64,000 nucleotides of DNA from JASGDC01 sp047608145 (lineage in GTDB: Bacteria > Actinomycetota > Actinomycetes > Actinomycetales > Micrococcaceae), in assembly GCA_047608145.1 (NCBI GenBank), contig JASGDC010000022.1, positions 1 through 64,000 of the forward strand, given 5' to 3'. This document shows positions 42,885-51,509 of the stretch, one piece after another; position 1 is the stretch's first letter; the number at the start of each line of letters is the position of its first letter. A program made the translations under genes and the position numbers. A model generated the notes under the pieces. That model was not told the DNA's origin. It saw only the letters and a list, made by a program, of their open reading frames with translations, and made no database searches.

Positions 42885-44789
42885 TTATTGGATAAATTTA
42901 GCTAAACGTGCTGGTAACTTGTTAGCCACGGCACCCAATAACTCATTCAACTCTGAAACTTTCAATACTCGCAATCCGATAAAGTAACTGATTCCCATAA
43001 CCATAACTATAGGAAAACAAGTTACCAAAGCTTCAAAACGACCAATCCAAGGAAATCCATTAAAGTTAAATCCACCCATTATCCATAGCGTAAGTACTCC
43101 TACAACCATTGAAATAAGTGTTGCAATGCCAATACAAGCAAAAGAGCGAGCTATTTGCCAACCATTAATATCGCCAATTCGTTTCCTAATAAAGTACACG
43201 TCAAGAGCAACTGAAAAAGCTAAGGTAAATAGGCCATTTAAACCAAGACCAATTACAATCCACTGTGGAGGCAATAATAATGCAGCTAAGGCTAACCCAC
43301 TTACTGCTATCGATACTGGGATTTGAATGATAAACGGTGTCTTAGAATCGCTTAATGAATAAAATACTCGCTGAAAAACAAAGTTCATACTAAGTAGCGG
43401 GATATTTCCACAAAGAGATAAAATCACAAAACCCATAGTGCGACCAGCAACTTTATTTTCACCACCAACAGCCATCCCAATTTGACCAGCAAGAACTACG
43501 AATACTGCAAAGGCAAAGAAAGTTAATACAGCTATCGAACGCTGTGCATACGATAGCTGGTATTTCAGTTCCTCTATATTATTATTATTTGCAGCTACAC
43601 TCATTCTCGTAAATATTAAAGTAGCAATACTTACTGCCACAATTGAATGAGGGAAAGTAATCAGCATACTTGCAGAATCATAAGTAGCATTACCAGCAAC
43701 AGAAGAAGGATCTCCACCAAAAGTATGGCGTAAATTACCAGCATTAACTTCCACCCAGAAAATAACTAGGTAAGAAAGTTGATTTAAAATTACAAGCAAA
43801 ATTGCCCATATTGCAACTCGTCCAGTTTCTCTAAAGCCCATTCCACGCCAGCCAAAACTTGGTGATAGTCGGTAACCAGTCTTAAAAATTGGACGAATTA
43901 GCACCAATGCTTGTGCAATTACGCCTAAAGTAGTCGAGCCTAAGAATACAAAAGTCTTTGCAGGAGTCCAGTCATTAATTGCATTAGCATCATTAGCAAC
44001 TTCTCCAAATGCATATAAAAATACGAATAAACCAGCAATAGCAATAACATTATTTATAATAGGTGCCCACATATAAGGCTGGAAAATACTACGCGCATTT
44101 AACACTTGACCAAATACTGTATAAAGCACGTAGAAGAATATTTGCGGCAAAGACCATAATAAGAACACTAGAGTTAGCGACTGTCTAGTTGGTGACCAGT
44201 CTGCACCGAAGAAATGAACTATTAGCGGTGAAGCAGCTAATAACATTAAAGTAATTGTTCCAGATATCAATACCACTAAAGTAATAAGCTTATTAATGTA
44301 AGCTACACCATGATCTCTAGCTTGAGATGCCTTAATGATTTGTGGTACCAAAATTGAATTTAGTGCCCCACCACCAATAAGAATATAAAGTAAGTTAGGC
44401 ACTTGGTTTGCAAAAGCAAACGAGTCTGAAATATCTGTGGAAGATCCTAAAACATAAAGGGTTAAAGCCATCTTTACGAAACCGAGAATACGAGAAATCA
44501 ACGTACCAACTGCCATTGACACCACAGCTTTTTTACCCGATGGTTCACCAGTAAATTTCTCTTCTTCATGCTCTAAAATAGTTGATCTACTTAAATCATA
44601 TTCAACTTCAGTGCTTTCATTAACAATTGGTAAAGCTTGAGTAACACTGTCTAGACTTTCATCATATTTACGTAGTCTACGAGCTTGATAATTTTCTCCA
44701 GATTCCCCTGGTTTTGGAATACCTAATAGCATCTGGAATTCAGCATTGGATACTGATTCCTCATGGTTATCTATATGTTTGTTACTCAC
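42885..44789 (-). CDS. murJ: Lipid II flippase MurJ (MviN)
   Basis: The 634-residue protein has about 85 cytoplasmic residues, then 14 or so membrane helices starting with SMAVGTLISRILGFVKMALTLYVLG, the conserved MviN opening. VPNLLYILIGGGALNSILVPQ is also typical. It moves lipid II across the membrane for peptidoglycan synthesis. The N-terminal extension is common in actinobacteria. It starts three bases after the rhomboid stop. Its presence between surface-glycan genes keeps the ancestral origin order. Confidence 0.93.
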   Translation of the reverse strand: MSNKHIDNHEESVSNAEFQMLLGIPKPGESGENYQARRLRKYDESLDSVTQALPIVNESTEVEYDLSRSTILEHEEEKFTGEPSGKKAVVSMAVGTLISRILGFVKMALTLYVLGSSTDISDSFAFANQVPNLLYILIGGGALNSILVPQIIKASQARDHGVAYINKLITLVVLISGTITLMLLAASPLIVHFFGADWSPTRQSLTLVFLLWSLPQIFFYVLYTVFGQVLNARSIFQPYMWAPIINNVIAIAGLFVFLYAFGEVANDANAINDWTPAKTFVFLGSTTLGVIAQALVLIRPIFKTGYRLSPSFGWRGMGFRETGRVAIWAILLVILNQLSYLVIFWVEVNAGNLRHTFGGDPSSVAGNATYDSASMLITFPHSIVAVSIATLIFTRMSVAANNNNIEELKYQLSYAQRSIAVLTFFAFAVFVVLAGQIGMAVGGENKVAGRTMGFVILSLCGNIPLLSMNFVFQRVFYSLSDSKTPFIIQIPVSIAVSGLALAALLLPPQWIVIGLGLNGLFTLAFSVALDVYFIRKRIGDINGWQIARSFACIGIATLISMVVGVLTLWIMGGFNFNGFPWIGRFEALVTCFPIVMVMGISYFIGLRVLKVSELNELLGAVANKLPARLAKFIQ

Positions 44790-44792
44790 TAA

Positions 44793-45461
44793 TTACCAAA
44801 CTCCAGTCGTAGTTGTAGCATTAACTTTTAAAAACACAGCTACAAGCAAGAATATTATGATTAGGAATGTCCCACCTAATTGATAAAAATCTTGCTTACT
44901 TTTAGGGGCATAAGCCATGATACCACCTAATAATAGTCCTGTAAGTAGTCCCGCTAAGTGTGCTTGCCAAGAAATACCAGATACTATAAATCCGAAAGCT
45001 AGGTTAATAGCAATCAGGATTATTATCTGTTTAATGTCAATTCCAAGTCTACGTTGCAACACCAGCATCATTCCAAATAGACCAAATATAGCGCCAGAAG
45101 CTCCTAAAGTACCGGTCATCCAACTTTGAGAACTAGGGTGAGAAAATAATACCACTCCTATTGAACCACCTAAGCCACAGACTAAGTAACTAATTGCATA
45201 GCGTAATCTACCTAACATTGGTTCTAAAGTTTGCCCCATAATCCAAAGCATATACATATTTAAGCCAATATGAAGGATGTTGCTTGGGCTATGCAAGAAA
45301 ATGTTAGTTAACAAAGTCCAAGGTTCTTTAGCCACGTAAGCTGGAATAAGAACCCAGTTATTAACCAAGTTTAATTGTGGAATCCATTCTCCAATAAATG
45401 CCAATATACATAAACCAATGATTGTATAGGTTACTACTGGTTTGTTATCTTGACGATACAC
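44793..45461 (-). CDS. Rhomboid family intramembrane serine protease
   Basis: The 222-residue part from GTG 45461 has six or so membrane helices with catalytic Ser in GTLGASGAIFGLFG and His in SWQAHLAGLLTG. The same frame continues upstream to about 45680 and encodes a typical actinobacterial zinc-ribbon (CYRHPGAVSYVSCQRCGRPI, then CPDC and FICPEDA). The natural protein is therefore about 287 residues. However, this extension has no ATG, GTG or TTG. AGGAG (complement of 45666-45670) points to ATC at 45656-45654. An ATG at 45675 is in another frame that closes quickly. The gene may use a rare start, or may have suffered a mutation. Confidence 0.85.
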   Translation of the reverse strand: MYRQDNKPVVTYTIIGLCILAFIGEWIPQLNLVNNWVLIPAYVAKEPWTLLTNIFLHSPSNILHIGLNMYMLWIMGQTLEPMLGRLRYAISYLVCGLGGSIGVVLFSHPSSQSWMTGTLGASGAIFGLFGMMLVLQRRLGIDIKQIIILIAINLAFGFIVSGISWQAHLAGLLTGLLLGGIMAYAPKSKQDFYQLGGTFLIIIFLLVAVFLKVNATTTTGVW

Positions 45462-45816
45462 GCCACCAAAAACAGTACGATCTTTTGGAATAGTTTTAGC
45501 AGCTTTGGCTGCATCTTCCGGGCAAATAAAACCTACCGCACTAGACTTTTGACAATCTGGGCAAATAGGCCGCCCACAACGCTGACAACTAACATAAGAA
45601 ACTGCTCCCGGGTGCCGGTAACACTCTGGTGCAGTAACTTGATTAGAATTCGAGATAAGATTCAGCTCCTGACATAATTACAAAATAGTAAAGATATTTT
45701 ATACTATCCGAACTTAAAATTTAATTTTATTAACGTTATTTAACTTAATATACATGAGCAAAAATGATTGTAGTAAGATAGTAACTTAGTTTATTGCCAC
45801 AAAATGGAGGTTCCTA

Positions 45817-46635
45817 GTGAACAAAATACAGAGTGAAGAATACCGTATTCTAGTTAAATTTGATCAGATTTGCAGAAAGCACTCTTTGAAATATGCTCTC
45901 GGATATGGCACACTTCTTGGCGCTGTACGTCATAAAGGGTTTATCCCTTGGGATGATGATATTGATATTTTAATGACAAGAGCTGAATTTAATAAATTTG
46001 AAGAAATAATTCAAGATGAATTAGCTGGCAGTGATTTAACCTATCAAAGCCATGAACTAGAACCATATTATATGTCTTCAACTCGAAAGATTCGCAGTAA
46101 TCGTATCGAACTAGCTGAACCAAACTTAGCTCACACTCCAATCACCCAAGGTGTTTTCATGGATATTTTTCTGCTAGACCAAATGGCAAAAGATACAAAA
46201 CAACGCAAAAAACAACTCCGAACAATAACTTTTGCTAATACTCTCATGCTCCTTTTTTACACAGCCAGTGTGGAGCCAACTATGAATAAACTTGAAACTA
46301 CTGTATTTAAAACATTAGAAAAACTAAAGAAGAAAACTTATAAATTTAATAAAATATTCACCAAAATCTATGATTTAAAAGAAAAAGCAATAACTAGTTA
46401 CAATAATGTGGAAAATGATACTGGAACGTATACTGTACTTTCTGGATACTACTTCAAGCCCCATAAAATTGAGAAACTAACTTGGCCTAAAGAGTGCTTT
46501 GAAGATCTTATCGAGTTAAAATTTGAAGATAAAAAGTTTATGGCACCAAAACAATATGATGAAATTTTAACTGCATTTTATGGAGATTACATGACTCTTC
46601 CTCCCGAAAAAGAAAGAAAAAGTCACTTATCTTAA
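45817..46635 (+). CDS. LicD family phosphotransferase (second copy)
   Basis: The 272-residue protein has LGYGTLLGAVRHKGFIPWDD near residue 30, with the metal-binding DDD motif, and is a clear paralog of the protein at 32675-33490. The start is GTG 45817 after a TGGAGG site. LicD enzymes transfer phosphocholine-type groups to glycans. With a choline kinase relic nearby and a phosphonate operon 3 kb away, the donor could be CDP-choline formerly and CMP-phosphonate now. Its last 70 codons are duplicated at 47572. Confidence 0.9.
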   Translation: MNKIQSEEYRILVKFDQICRKHSLKYALGYGTLLGAVRHKGFIPWDDDIDILMTRAEFNKFEEIIQDELAGSDLTYQSHELEPYYMSSTRKIRSNRIELAEPNLAHTPITQGVFMDIFLLDQMAKDTKQRKKQLRTITFANTLMLLFYTASVEPTMNKLETTVFKTLEKLKKKTYKFNKIFTKIYDLKEKAITSYNNVENDTGTYTVLSGYYFKPHKIEKLTWPKECFEDLIELKFEDKKFMAPKQYDEILTAFYGDYMTLPPEKERKSHLS

Positions 46636-46649
46636 TTAGGCTTCTTTAA
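46428..46649 (+). repeat. Direct repeat, original copy (licD tail and ppi end)
   Basis: These 222 bp cover the last 69 codons of licD, its stop and the last codons of the convergent cyclophilin gene. They recur at 47572-47793, offset exactly 1144 bp, with only three differences. Confidence 0.95.
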
Positions 46650-47178
46650 TCTCAATAGATTCAATTACTACATCTTGAACTGGGCGATCCATTGCCCCAG
46701 TTTCAGTACTGTTAATTTCATCAACAATTTTCTTTGATGCTTCATCTGTAACTTCACCAAAAATAGTGTGTTTACCTTGTAGCCATGGTGTTGGGGCTGT
46801 GGTTATAAAGAATTGAGAACCATTGGTACCACGACCGTTCTGAATACCAGCATTTGCCATTGCAAGAATATATGGTTCATTGAAATTTAAGTCAGGATCA
46901 ATCTCATCATTAAACTGATAACCTGGGCCACCAATACCTTGCCCAAGTGGATCGCCACCTTGAATCATAAAGTCTTTAATGACACGATGGAAAATAACAT
47001 CTTGATACAGTGGTTTTCCTGTCATGTCAGAACCGCTAGCTGGGTGAACCCAAGACTTATCTCCAGTAGCAAGACCAACAAAGTTTTTAACTGTATTAGG
47101 AGCACTGTTTCCAAAAAGTTCTACTTTAATTTTGCCTAAATTTGTATTAATTATTGCTTCATGTGTTATCTTAGTCAT
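46636..47178 (-). CDS. Cyclophilin-type peptidyl-prolyl isomerase
   Basis: The 180-residue protein has the cyclophilin core FHRVIKDFMIQGGDPLGQGI, NGSQFFITTAPTPWLQGKHTIFGEV and the binding-site Trp. It has no signal peptide, so it is cytoplasmic. It accelerates proline isomerisation during folding. The gene (usually called ppiA) is a regular neighbour of rhomboid and crgA near actinobacterial gyrA. Its end is convergent with and immediately adjacent to the licD stop. Confidence 0.95.
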   Translation of the reverse strand: MTKITHEAIINTNLGKIKVELFGNSAPNTVKNFVGLATGDKSWVHPASGSDMTGKPLYQDVIFHRVIKDFMIQGGDPLGQGIGGPGYQFNDEIDPDLNFNEPYILAMANAGIQNGRGTNGSQFFITTAPTPWLQGKHTIFGEVTDEASKKIVDEINSTETGAMDRPVQDVVIESIEIKEA

Positions 47179-47274
47179 AAACTTAATTGTACTCTTTTCA
47201 GAATGATTTCCACCTTGTTATTTATACTAATTTCGAGCATTTCAAAATCAAATATTAAAAGAGGAGTTTTATCC

Positions 47275-47571
47275 ATCAACATAAAAGTTGTTATTGAAAA
47301 ATTTGTAGAACTCTTACAATTAGATGAGTCCGACATTCTTGATGTGGAACATGTCGGTGGCATGACTAACACTAATTATAAAATTATTATAAAATAGGTG
47401 GTGATTTCTTTCGAATACCTGGTGCCAAAATAGAACTTGTGATTGACCGTGTTGCAGAAGAGCGTAATTCTCTCCAATTGCAGAAAACATCAGTTAAGAC
47501 AACTAAACTAGTTTATATTAACGCAAAAAATGGAATGAAAATAACAAAAGAAATCCCTGATGCCCATAATT
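47275..47571 (+). pseudogene. Choline kinase (LicA-like) remnant
   Basis: Two frames together read as the start of a choline/ethanolamine kinase. The first holds LDVEHVGGMTNTNYKIII-type sequence (47275-47397, the nucleotide-loop region GGMTNTNY). The second holds FFRIPGAKIELVIDRVAEERN and LVYINAKNGMKITKEIPDA (about 47402-47571). A frameshift and TAG (47395-47397) separate them. The kinase domain with the catalytic Asp is missing, because the sequence runs straight into the copied licD tail. GAGGAG lies upstream, but no ATG is in frame. Confidence 0.75.
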
Positions 47572-47793
47572 GTATACTGTACTTTCTGGATACTACTTCA
47601 AGCCCCATAAAATTGAGAAACTAACTTGGCCTAAAGAGTACTTTGAAGATCTTATCAAGTTAAAATTTGAAGATAAAAAGTTTATGACACCAAAACAATA
47701 TGATGAAATTTTAACTGCATTTTATGGAGATTACATGACTCTTCCTCCCGAAAAAGAAAGAAAAAGTCACTTATCTTAATTAGGCTTCTTTAA
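47572..47793 (+). repeat. Direct repeat, second copy (orphan licD tail)
   Basis: Copy of 46428-46649 with three substitutions, all G to A on the plus strand (GTGC to GTAC, GAG to AAG, GGCA to GACA). The licD frame remains open, encoding 69 residues to TAA 47777-47779, but it has no promoter or start of its own. It replaces the missing end of the choline kinase relic. Confidence 0.93.
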
Positions 47794-47797
47794 ATTA

Positions 47798-49036
47798 TTA
47801 TTGAGTATGCACTTCTTCAGATGTGGGCTGTCTAATAATCCTAACTTCCTTAATAACCCTTCTGCGTCCATTATAAGTCAACGAATTTTTCTTACGGTCA
47901 TCCTGAATAAGTTTTAAAGCAAAAAATACTGCTAATAATACAGAAAGCAAGTGTCTAATATAAGATCCATAATCTGGCTCGAAAGTAATTTGCACTAGTA
48001 GATATGAATAGGCTAATGCAAAACATTTGGTCGCTAATCTTAAATTTTTACTACTGTAGCCAAGCTTAATCTTTTTAAAAACAAAATTATAATTTATAAA
48101 TACGAAAGACCAAACTCCAGCAAAAATAAAGAAATACAGTAGGTATGAAGCACTACCACGAAGTAATAATGTCACCGGAAATACGAAAGTTACAAACATA
48201 TATAAGTAGTTATATAACTGTATTGGAAAACTTGAGCCAGTGTTTTGATCGACAATTACAGACCCAACACTTGAAGTATCCCTATTCTCATTTACACTTA
48301 TTCGGTTACCGACTACTAATCCTTGACCTTCTTGGGCAAGAGGAAAGACTATATAAAATAGTACAAATGAGATTAGTAATGCCGATAAAAGTAACATAAA
48401 CAAAGAATTTAGTTTTTTGATATGCATAAATAAGATGGTCAAAGCTCGCATTAAAATATAAACTGCAATTACGAAAAACCAATATTGCCTAACACCTGCT
48501 GCATATAGCAAAGCTATTGCAATCCAGGCTACTTCGCCCCCAGGAATTTTAATCATCATACAAAATAGGAAAATTAATACTGTTACGAATGCTTCCTTTG
48601 TATACATATTGATGTAAAACGTTGAGAAGAAAATTAAAAAACTAAAGAATACTAATGCACTCGGGGCTGCTTTTATCAGCTTTTGATATGGGTATATTAA
48701 AAATAAGAATAGAACAAATAATAAATACGTTAGTATCGAAACAATCCTTGGATTATCTGGTAAACCCAAGTGTGAATAAAGCCAAGCAGCAAATAGGAAC
48801 GACCCACTATTTGGGTCTTTATTAGCACCAATACCACCAAAGAAAGTAAACTGGTTCAGCGTACTTTCACTTTGCATATAATCAATGATTTTATTTTCGT
48901 CATTGAAATACTGAGAACCATAAATTTGACGGTTGAAATAAGTTAGAATAAAGCCAAAAACAACTGCAAAAACTATTAAAATACCTGTAGCAGGAAAAGT
49001 TTTAACTTGTTTCTCTACTAACTTCTTTTTGGCCAA
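47798..49036 (-). CDS. Putative glycan polymerase / multi-spanning membrane protein
   Basis: The 412-residue protein has around ten hydrophobic helices and a basic C-terminal tail (RRRVIKEVRIIRQP). A large loop with YFNDENKIIDYMQSESTLNQ follows the first helix. The size, topology and neighbours (flippase, epimerase, glycosyltransferase) fit a Wzy/EpsG-like polymerase. Sequence conservation is too low to be certain. It is strongly AT-rich. It is divergent from the glycosyltransferase gene. Confidence 0.65.
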   Translation of the reverse strand: MAKKKLVEKQVKTFPATGILIVFAVVFGFILTYFNRQIYGSQYFNDENKIIDYMQSESTLNQFTFFGGIGANKDPNSGSFLFAAWLYSHLGLPDNPRIVSILTYLLFVLFLFLIYPYQKLIKAAPSALVFFSFLIFFSTFYINMYTKEAFVTVLIFLFCMMIKIPGGEVAWIAIALLYAAGVRQYWFFVIAVYILMRALTILFMHIKKLNSLFMLLLSALLISFVLFYIVFPLAQEGQGLVVGNRISVNENRDTSSVGSVIVDQNTGSSFPIQLYNYLYMFVTFVFPVTLLLRGSASYLLYFFIFAGVWSFVFINYNFVFKKIKLGYSSKNLRLATKCFALAYSYLLVQITFEPDYGSYIRHLLSVLLAVFFALKLIQDDRKKNSLTYNGRRRVIKEVRIIRQPTSEEVHTQ

Positions 49037-49171
49037 AATTTTAACTTTCTATAAATAATAAATTAAGTATAGGCAATTATATCTTAAATTATCAAAAATT
49101 TTTGAAATTTTCACCACTACTAATATGCTACACTTTGTAAGGTGTTTACAGAGAATTGAGGGTGTATTCAG

Positions 49172-50308
49172 GTGGTACAAAGTAATAAAAAAGTAGTAAT
49201 TATTCGTTCCAATAGTATAAAAACTGATTCTCGAGTTACTAAAGAAGTGAATACACTACTTATTGCTGGCTATGATATTGAAATTATTGGCTGGAATCGT
49301 GATGAAGATCATACAGATAACCCAAACATGTACCTTACTTTCGGTAATACTAAGATAAAAGTACATTTATCAGATATTCCAGCACCAATGGGAGCTGGAA
49401 AAAAGAATCTGCTTGCTTTAGTTAAATTTCAAAAATACATTTTAGAAACTCTTAATAAAATCGAAAATGTTGATATTGTCCATTCTTGCGATTTTAATAC
49501 TGCCACACCAGCATTAATTTATACCAAAATAAAAAAGATTCCTTTGATTTATGATATTTTTGATTACTTTGTTGATGCATACCCTGTGCCAGATAAACTA
49601 GTACCTTTTATTAAAAAATCTGAGAATGCTATTGTGAATCAAGCCTCTGCAGTCTTATTAGTTTCAGAGCAATATGCAGATAAGATTGAGGGCACTCACC
49701 CAAAACGTACAGTAGTTATTCGTAACACTCCAAATGGCACAGCCACTGCCAATAAAAATACCAACATAAACTCAGAAAATTTAAAATTTTCTTTTATCGG
49801 AGCTTTGAATGATCATCGCTTTATCGGGGAAGCTCTTGAACTTTTTAGCAAAAAACCTAATTGGCAAATAACTTTTGGTGGGTATGGAAGTTATGTTGAA
49901 AAAATTAAAGAATTTGCTGAAAAGCATGACAACATAAAGTATCTTGGTTCAATGCCTTATGACAAAGTATTAGAACATGAAAAAAATACAGATATCATGT
50001 TTGCAATGTATGATCCTAGCCTCACTAACCATAAATACTCTTCACCAAATAAGTTTTATGAGGCAATCATGTTAGGAAAGCCTATTATTGTGGCTAAAGG
50101 AACTGGCATGGATCAAGATGTAATTAAATATCAAATTGGTGAAGTTGCTGAATATAGCATTAATGGCTTTGAAACAGCAGTCAACCATATCTTAAATACT
50201 GATTTGGAAGCATTAAGTAATAGGGCAAATACATTATTTAATGAGCAATACTCATGGAAAATTATGGAAAGTAGACTGCTCCCACTATATAAAGATTTAT
50301 TAAACTAG
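49172..50308 (+). CDS. Glycosyltransferase family 4-type enzyme
   Basis: The 378-residue protein has a GT-B layout: an N-terminal domain with VVIIRSNSIKTDSRVTKEV and VDIVHSCDFNTATPALI, and a C-terminal domain with FSFIGALNDHRFIGEALELF and HKYSSPNKFYEAIMLGKPII, whose EAI glutamate binds the nucleotide sugar in GT4 enzymes. It starts at GTG 49172. It probably adds a sugar to the surface glycan. It is followed after ten bases by the 2-epimerase gene. Confidence 0.87.
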   Translation: MVQSNKKVVIIRSNSIKTDSRVTKEVNTLLIAGYDIEIIGWNRDEDHTDNPNMYLTFGNTKIKVHLSDIPAPMGAGKKNLLALVKFQKYILETLNKIENVDIVHSCDFNTATPALIYTKIKKIPLIYDIFDYFVDAYPVPDKLVPFIKKSENAIVNQASAVLLVSEQYADKIEGTHPKRTVVIRNTPNGTATANKNTNINSENLKFSFIGALNDHRFIGEALELFSKKPNWQITFGGYGSYVEKIKEFAEKHDNIKYLGSMPYDKVLEHEKNTDIMFAMYDPSLTNHKYSSPNKFYEAIMLGKPIIVAKGTGMDQDVIKYQIGEVAEYSINGFETAVNHILNTDLEALSNRANTLFNEQYSWKIMESRLLPLYKDLLN

Positions 50309-50318
50309 AAAGGCTGTC

Positions 50319-51428
50319 ATGAAAAGACTTTGCTTAATATACGGCACACGACCTGAAGCAGTTAAGTTTGCTTCGTTAATTGAAGAAGTAAAGCAAGATC
50401 CAGATATTGATGCAGTTATCATTAATACTGGACAGCATAAATCCATGGTAAAACAGGTACATGATTTCTTCGAGATTACTCCTGACGTTGAATTAGATAT
50501 TTTTAAGCCGGGTCAACCGATTGCTAATATTCTTGCCTCTGCCGTAGAAAAGCTACAAGATTACTTTAATAAGTCTGAAAAATTTGATGCTGTAGTGGTG
50601 CAAGGTGATACTACAACTACTATTGCTGCCGGAATTGCTGCTTTCTACAATAATATTCCAGTAGTTCATCTTGAAGCAGGAATGCGTAGTGGAAATTTAT
50701 GGTCTCCTTTCCCTGAAGAAGCAAACCGTAAAATGTTGACTCATATTACTTCATTACACCTAGCACCAAGTCATGAAGGTGTTAATAACTTACTTAAAGA
50801 GGGTATTTCCGATAAAGATATTATACTTACTGGTAGTACTGCAATTGATGCAGCTCGAATTGTAAGTGAAAGTAGTAAAAAAGAAATCCCTTATGTAAAA
50901 GAGATTGAAGGCAAGAAATTACTTCTTGTAACTACGCATCGCCGAGAAAATCTTGGCGAAAACCTTGAAAGTATTGTTGCTGCAATAAAGGAAACTGCCA
51001 AAACACACGATGATATTGTGTTTGTTGTTCCTATGCATAAAAACCCAGAAGTACGAAAACCATATTATAAATACTTAGAAAATCTTGATAATGTAATTCT
51101 TTCAGAACCACTAGATTACATTTCTTTTACTACAATAATGCAAGAAGCTTTTATAGTGCTTACAGATTCTGGTGGTGTACAAGAAGAGGCACCTTACTTC
51201 CATATTCCAGTACTTTTACTTCGTGATGATACGGAACGCCCTGAAGCTGTAACAGCTGGAGCAATAAAATTAATTGGTAGTGATACTCAAAAGATAGTTG
51301 ATAATATCAATTTATTATTGACTGATCCCAAAGAATATAACCAAATGGCACATGCTGTATATAATGAGGAAAGTGATGGCTATGCAGCCAAAAAATCACT
51401 TAAAGCTATAAAAGAAATGCTTAAGTAA
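50319..51428 (+). CDS. wecB: UDP-N-acetylglucosamine 2-epimerase (non-hydrolysing)
   Basis: The 369-residue enzyme has YGTRPEAVKFASLI, QGDTTTTIAAGIAAF, HLEAGMRSGN, TTHRRENLGENL and LTDSGGVQEEAP, all standard for WecB/MnaA. It interconverts UDP-GlcNAc and UDP-ManNAc, so the surface glycan probably contains ManNAc or a derivative. It shares a transcription unit with the GT4 gene and ends at a strong terminator. Confidence 0.95.
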   Translation: MKRLCLIYGTRPEAVKFASLIEEVKQDPDIDAVIINTGQHKSMVKQVHDFFEITPDVELDIFKPGQPIANILASAVEKLQDYFNKSEKFDAVVVQGDTTTTIAAGIAAFYNNIPVVHLEAGMRSGNLWSPFPEEANRKMLTHITSLHLAPSHEGVNNLLKEGISDKDIILTGSTAIDAARIVSESSKKEIPYVKEIEGKKLLLVTTHRRENLGENLESIVAAIKETAKTHDDIVFVVPMHKNPEVRKPYYKYLENLDNVILSEPLDYISFTTIMQEAFIVLTDSGGVQEEAPYFHIPVLLLRDDTERPEAVTAGAIKLIGSDTQKIVDNINLLLTDPKEYNQMAHAVYNEESDGYAAKKSLKAIKEMLK

Positions 51429-51439
51429 AATCATTTACT

Positions 51440-51479
51440 AATAACCTCTCTTGCTTTTAAGCAACAGAGGTTATTTTTT
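51440..51479. terminator. Bidirectional terminator after wecB
   Basis: AATAACCTCT (51440-51449) pairs with AGAGGTTATT (51466-51475), with a run of T to 51479 on the plus strand. It lies between convergent wecB and flippase genes and could serve the plus strand best. Confidence 0.8.
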
Positions 51480-51509
51480 ATATAAATAATTTTAAAAAGT
51501 AATAGATAC

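Noticed and set aside
48145..48399. Plus-strand frame inside the putative polymerase gene
   Set aside because: Antisense shadow of a membrane protein gene; no initiation signals.
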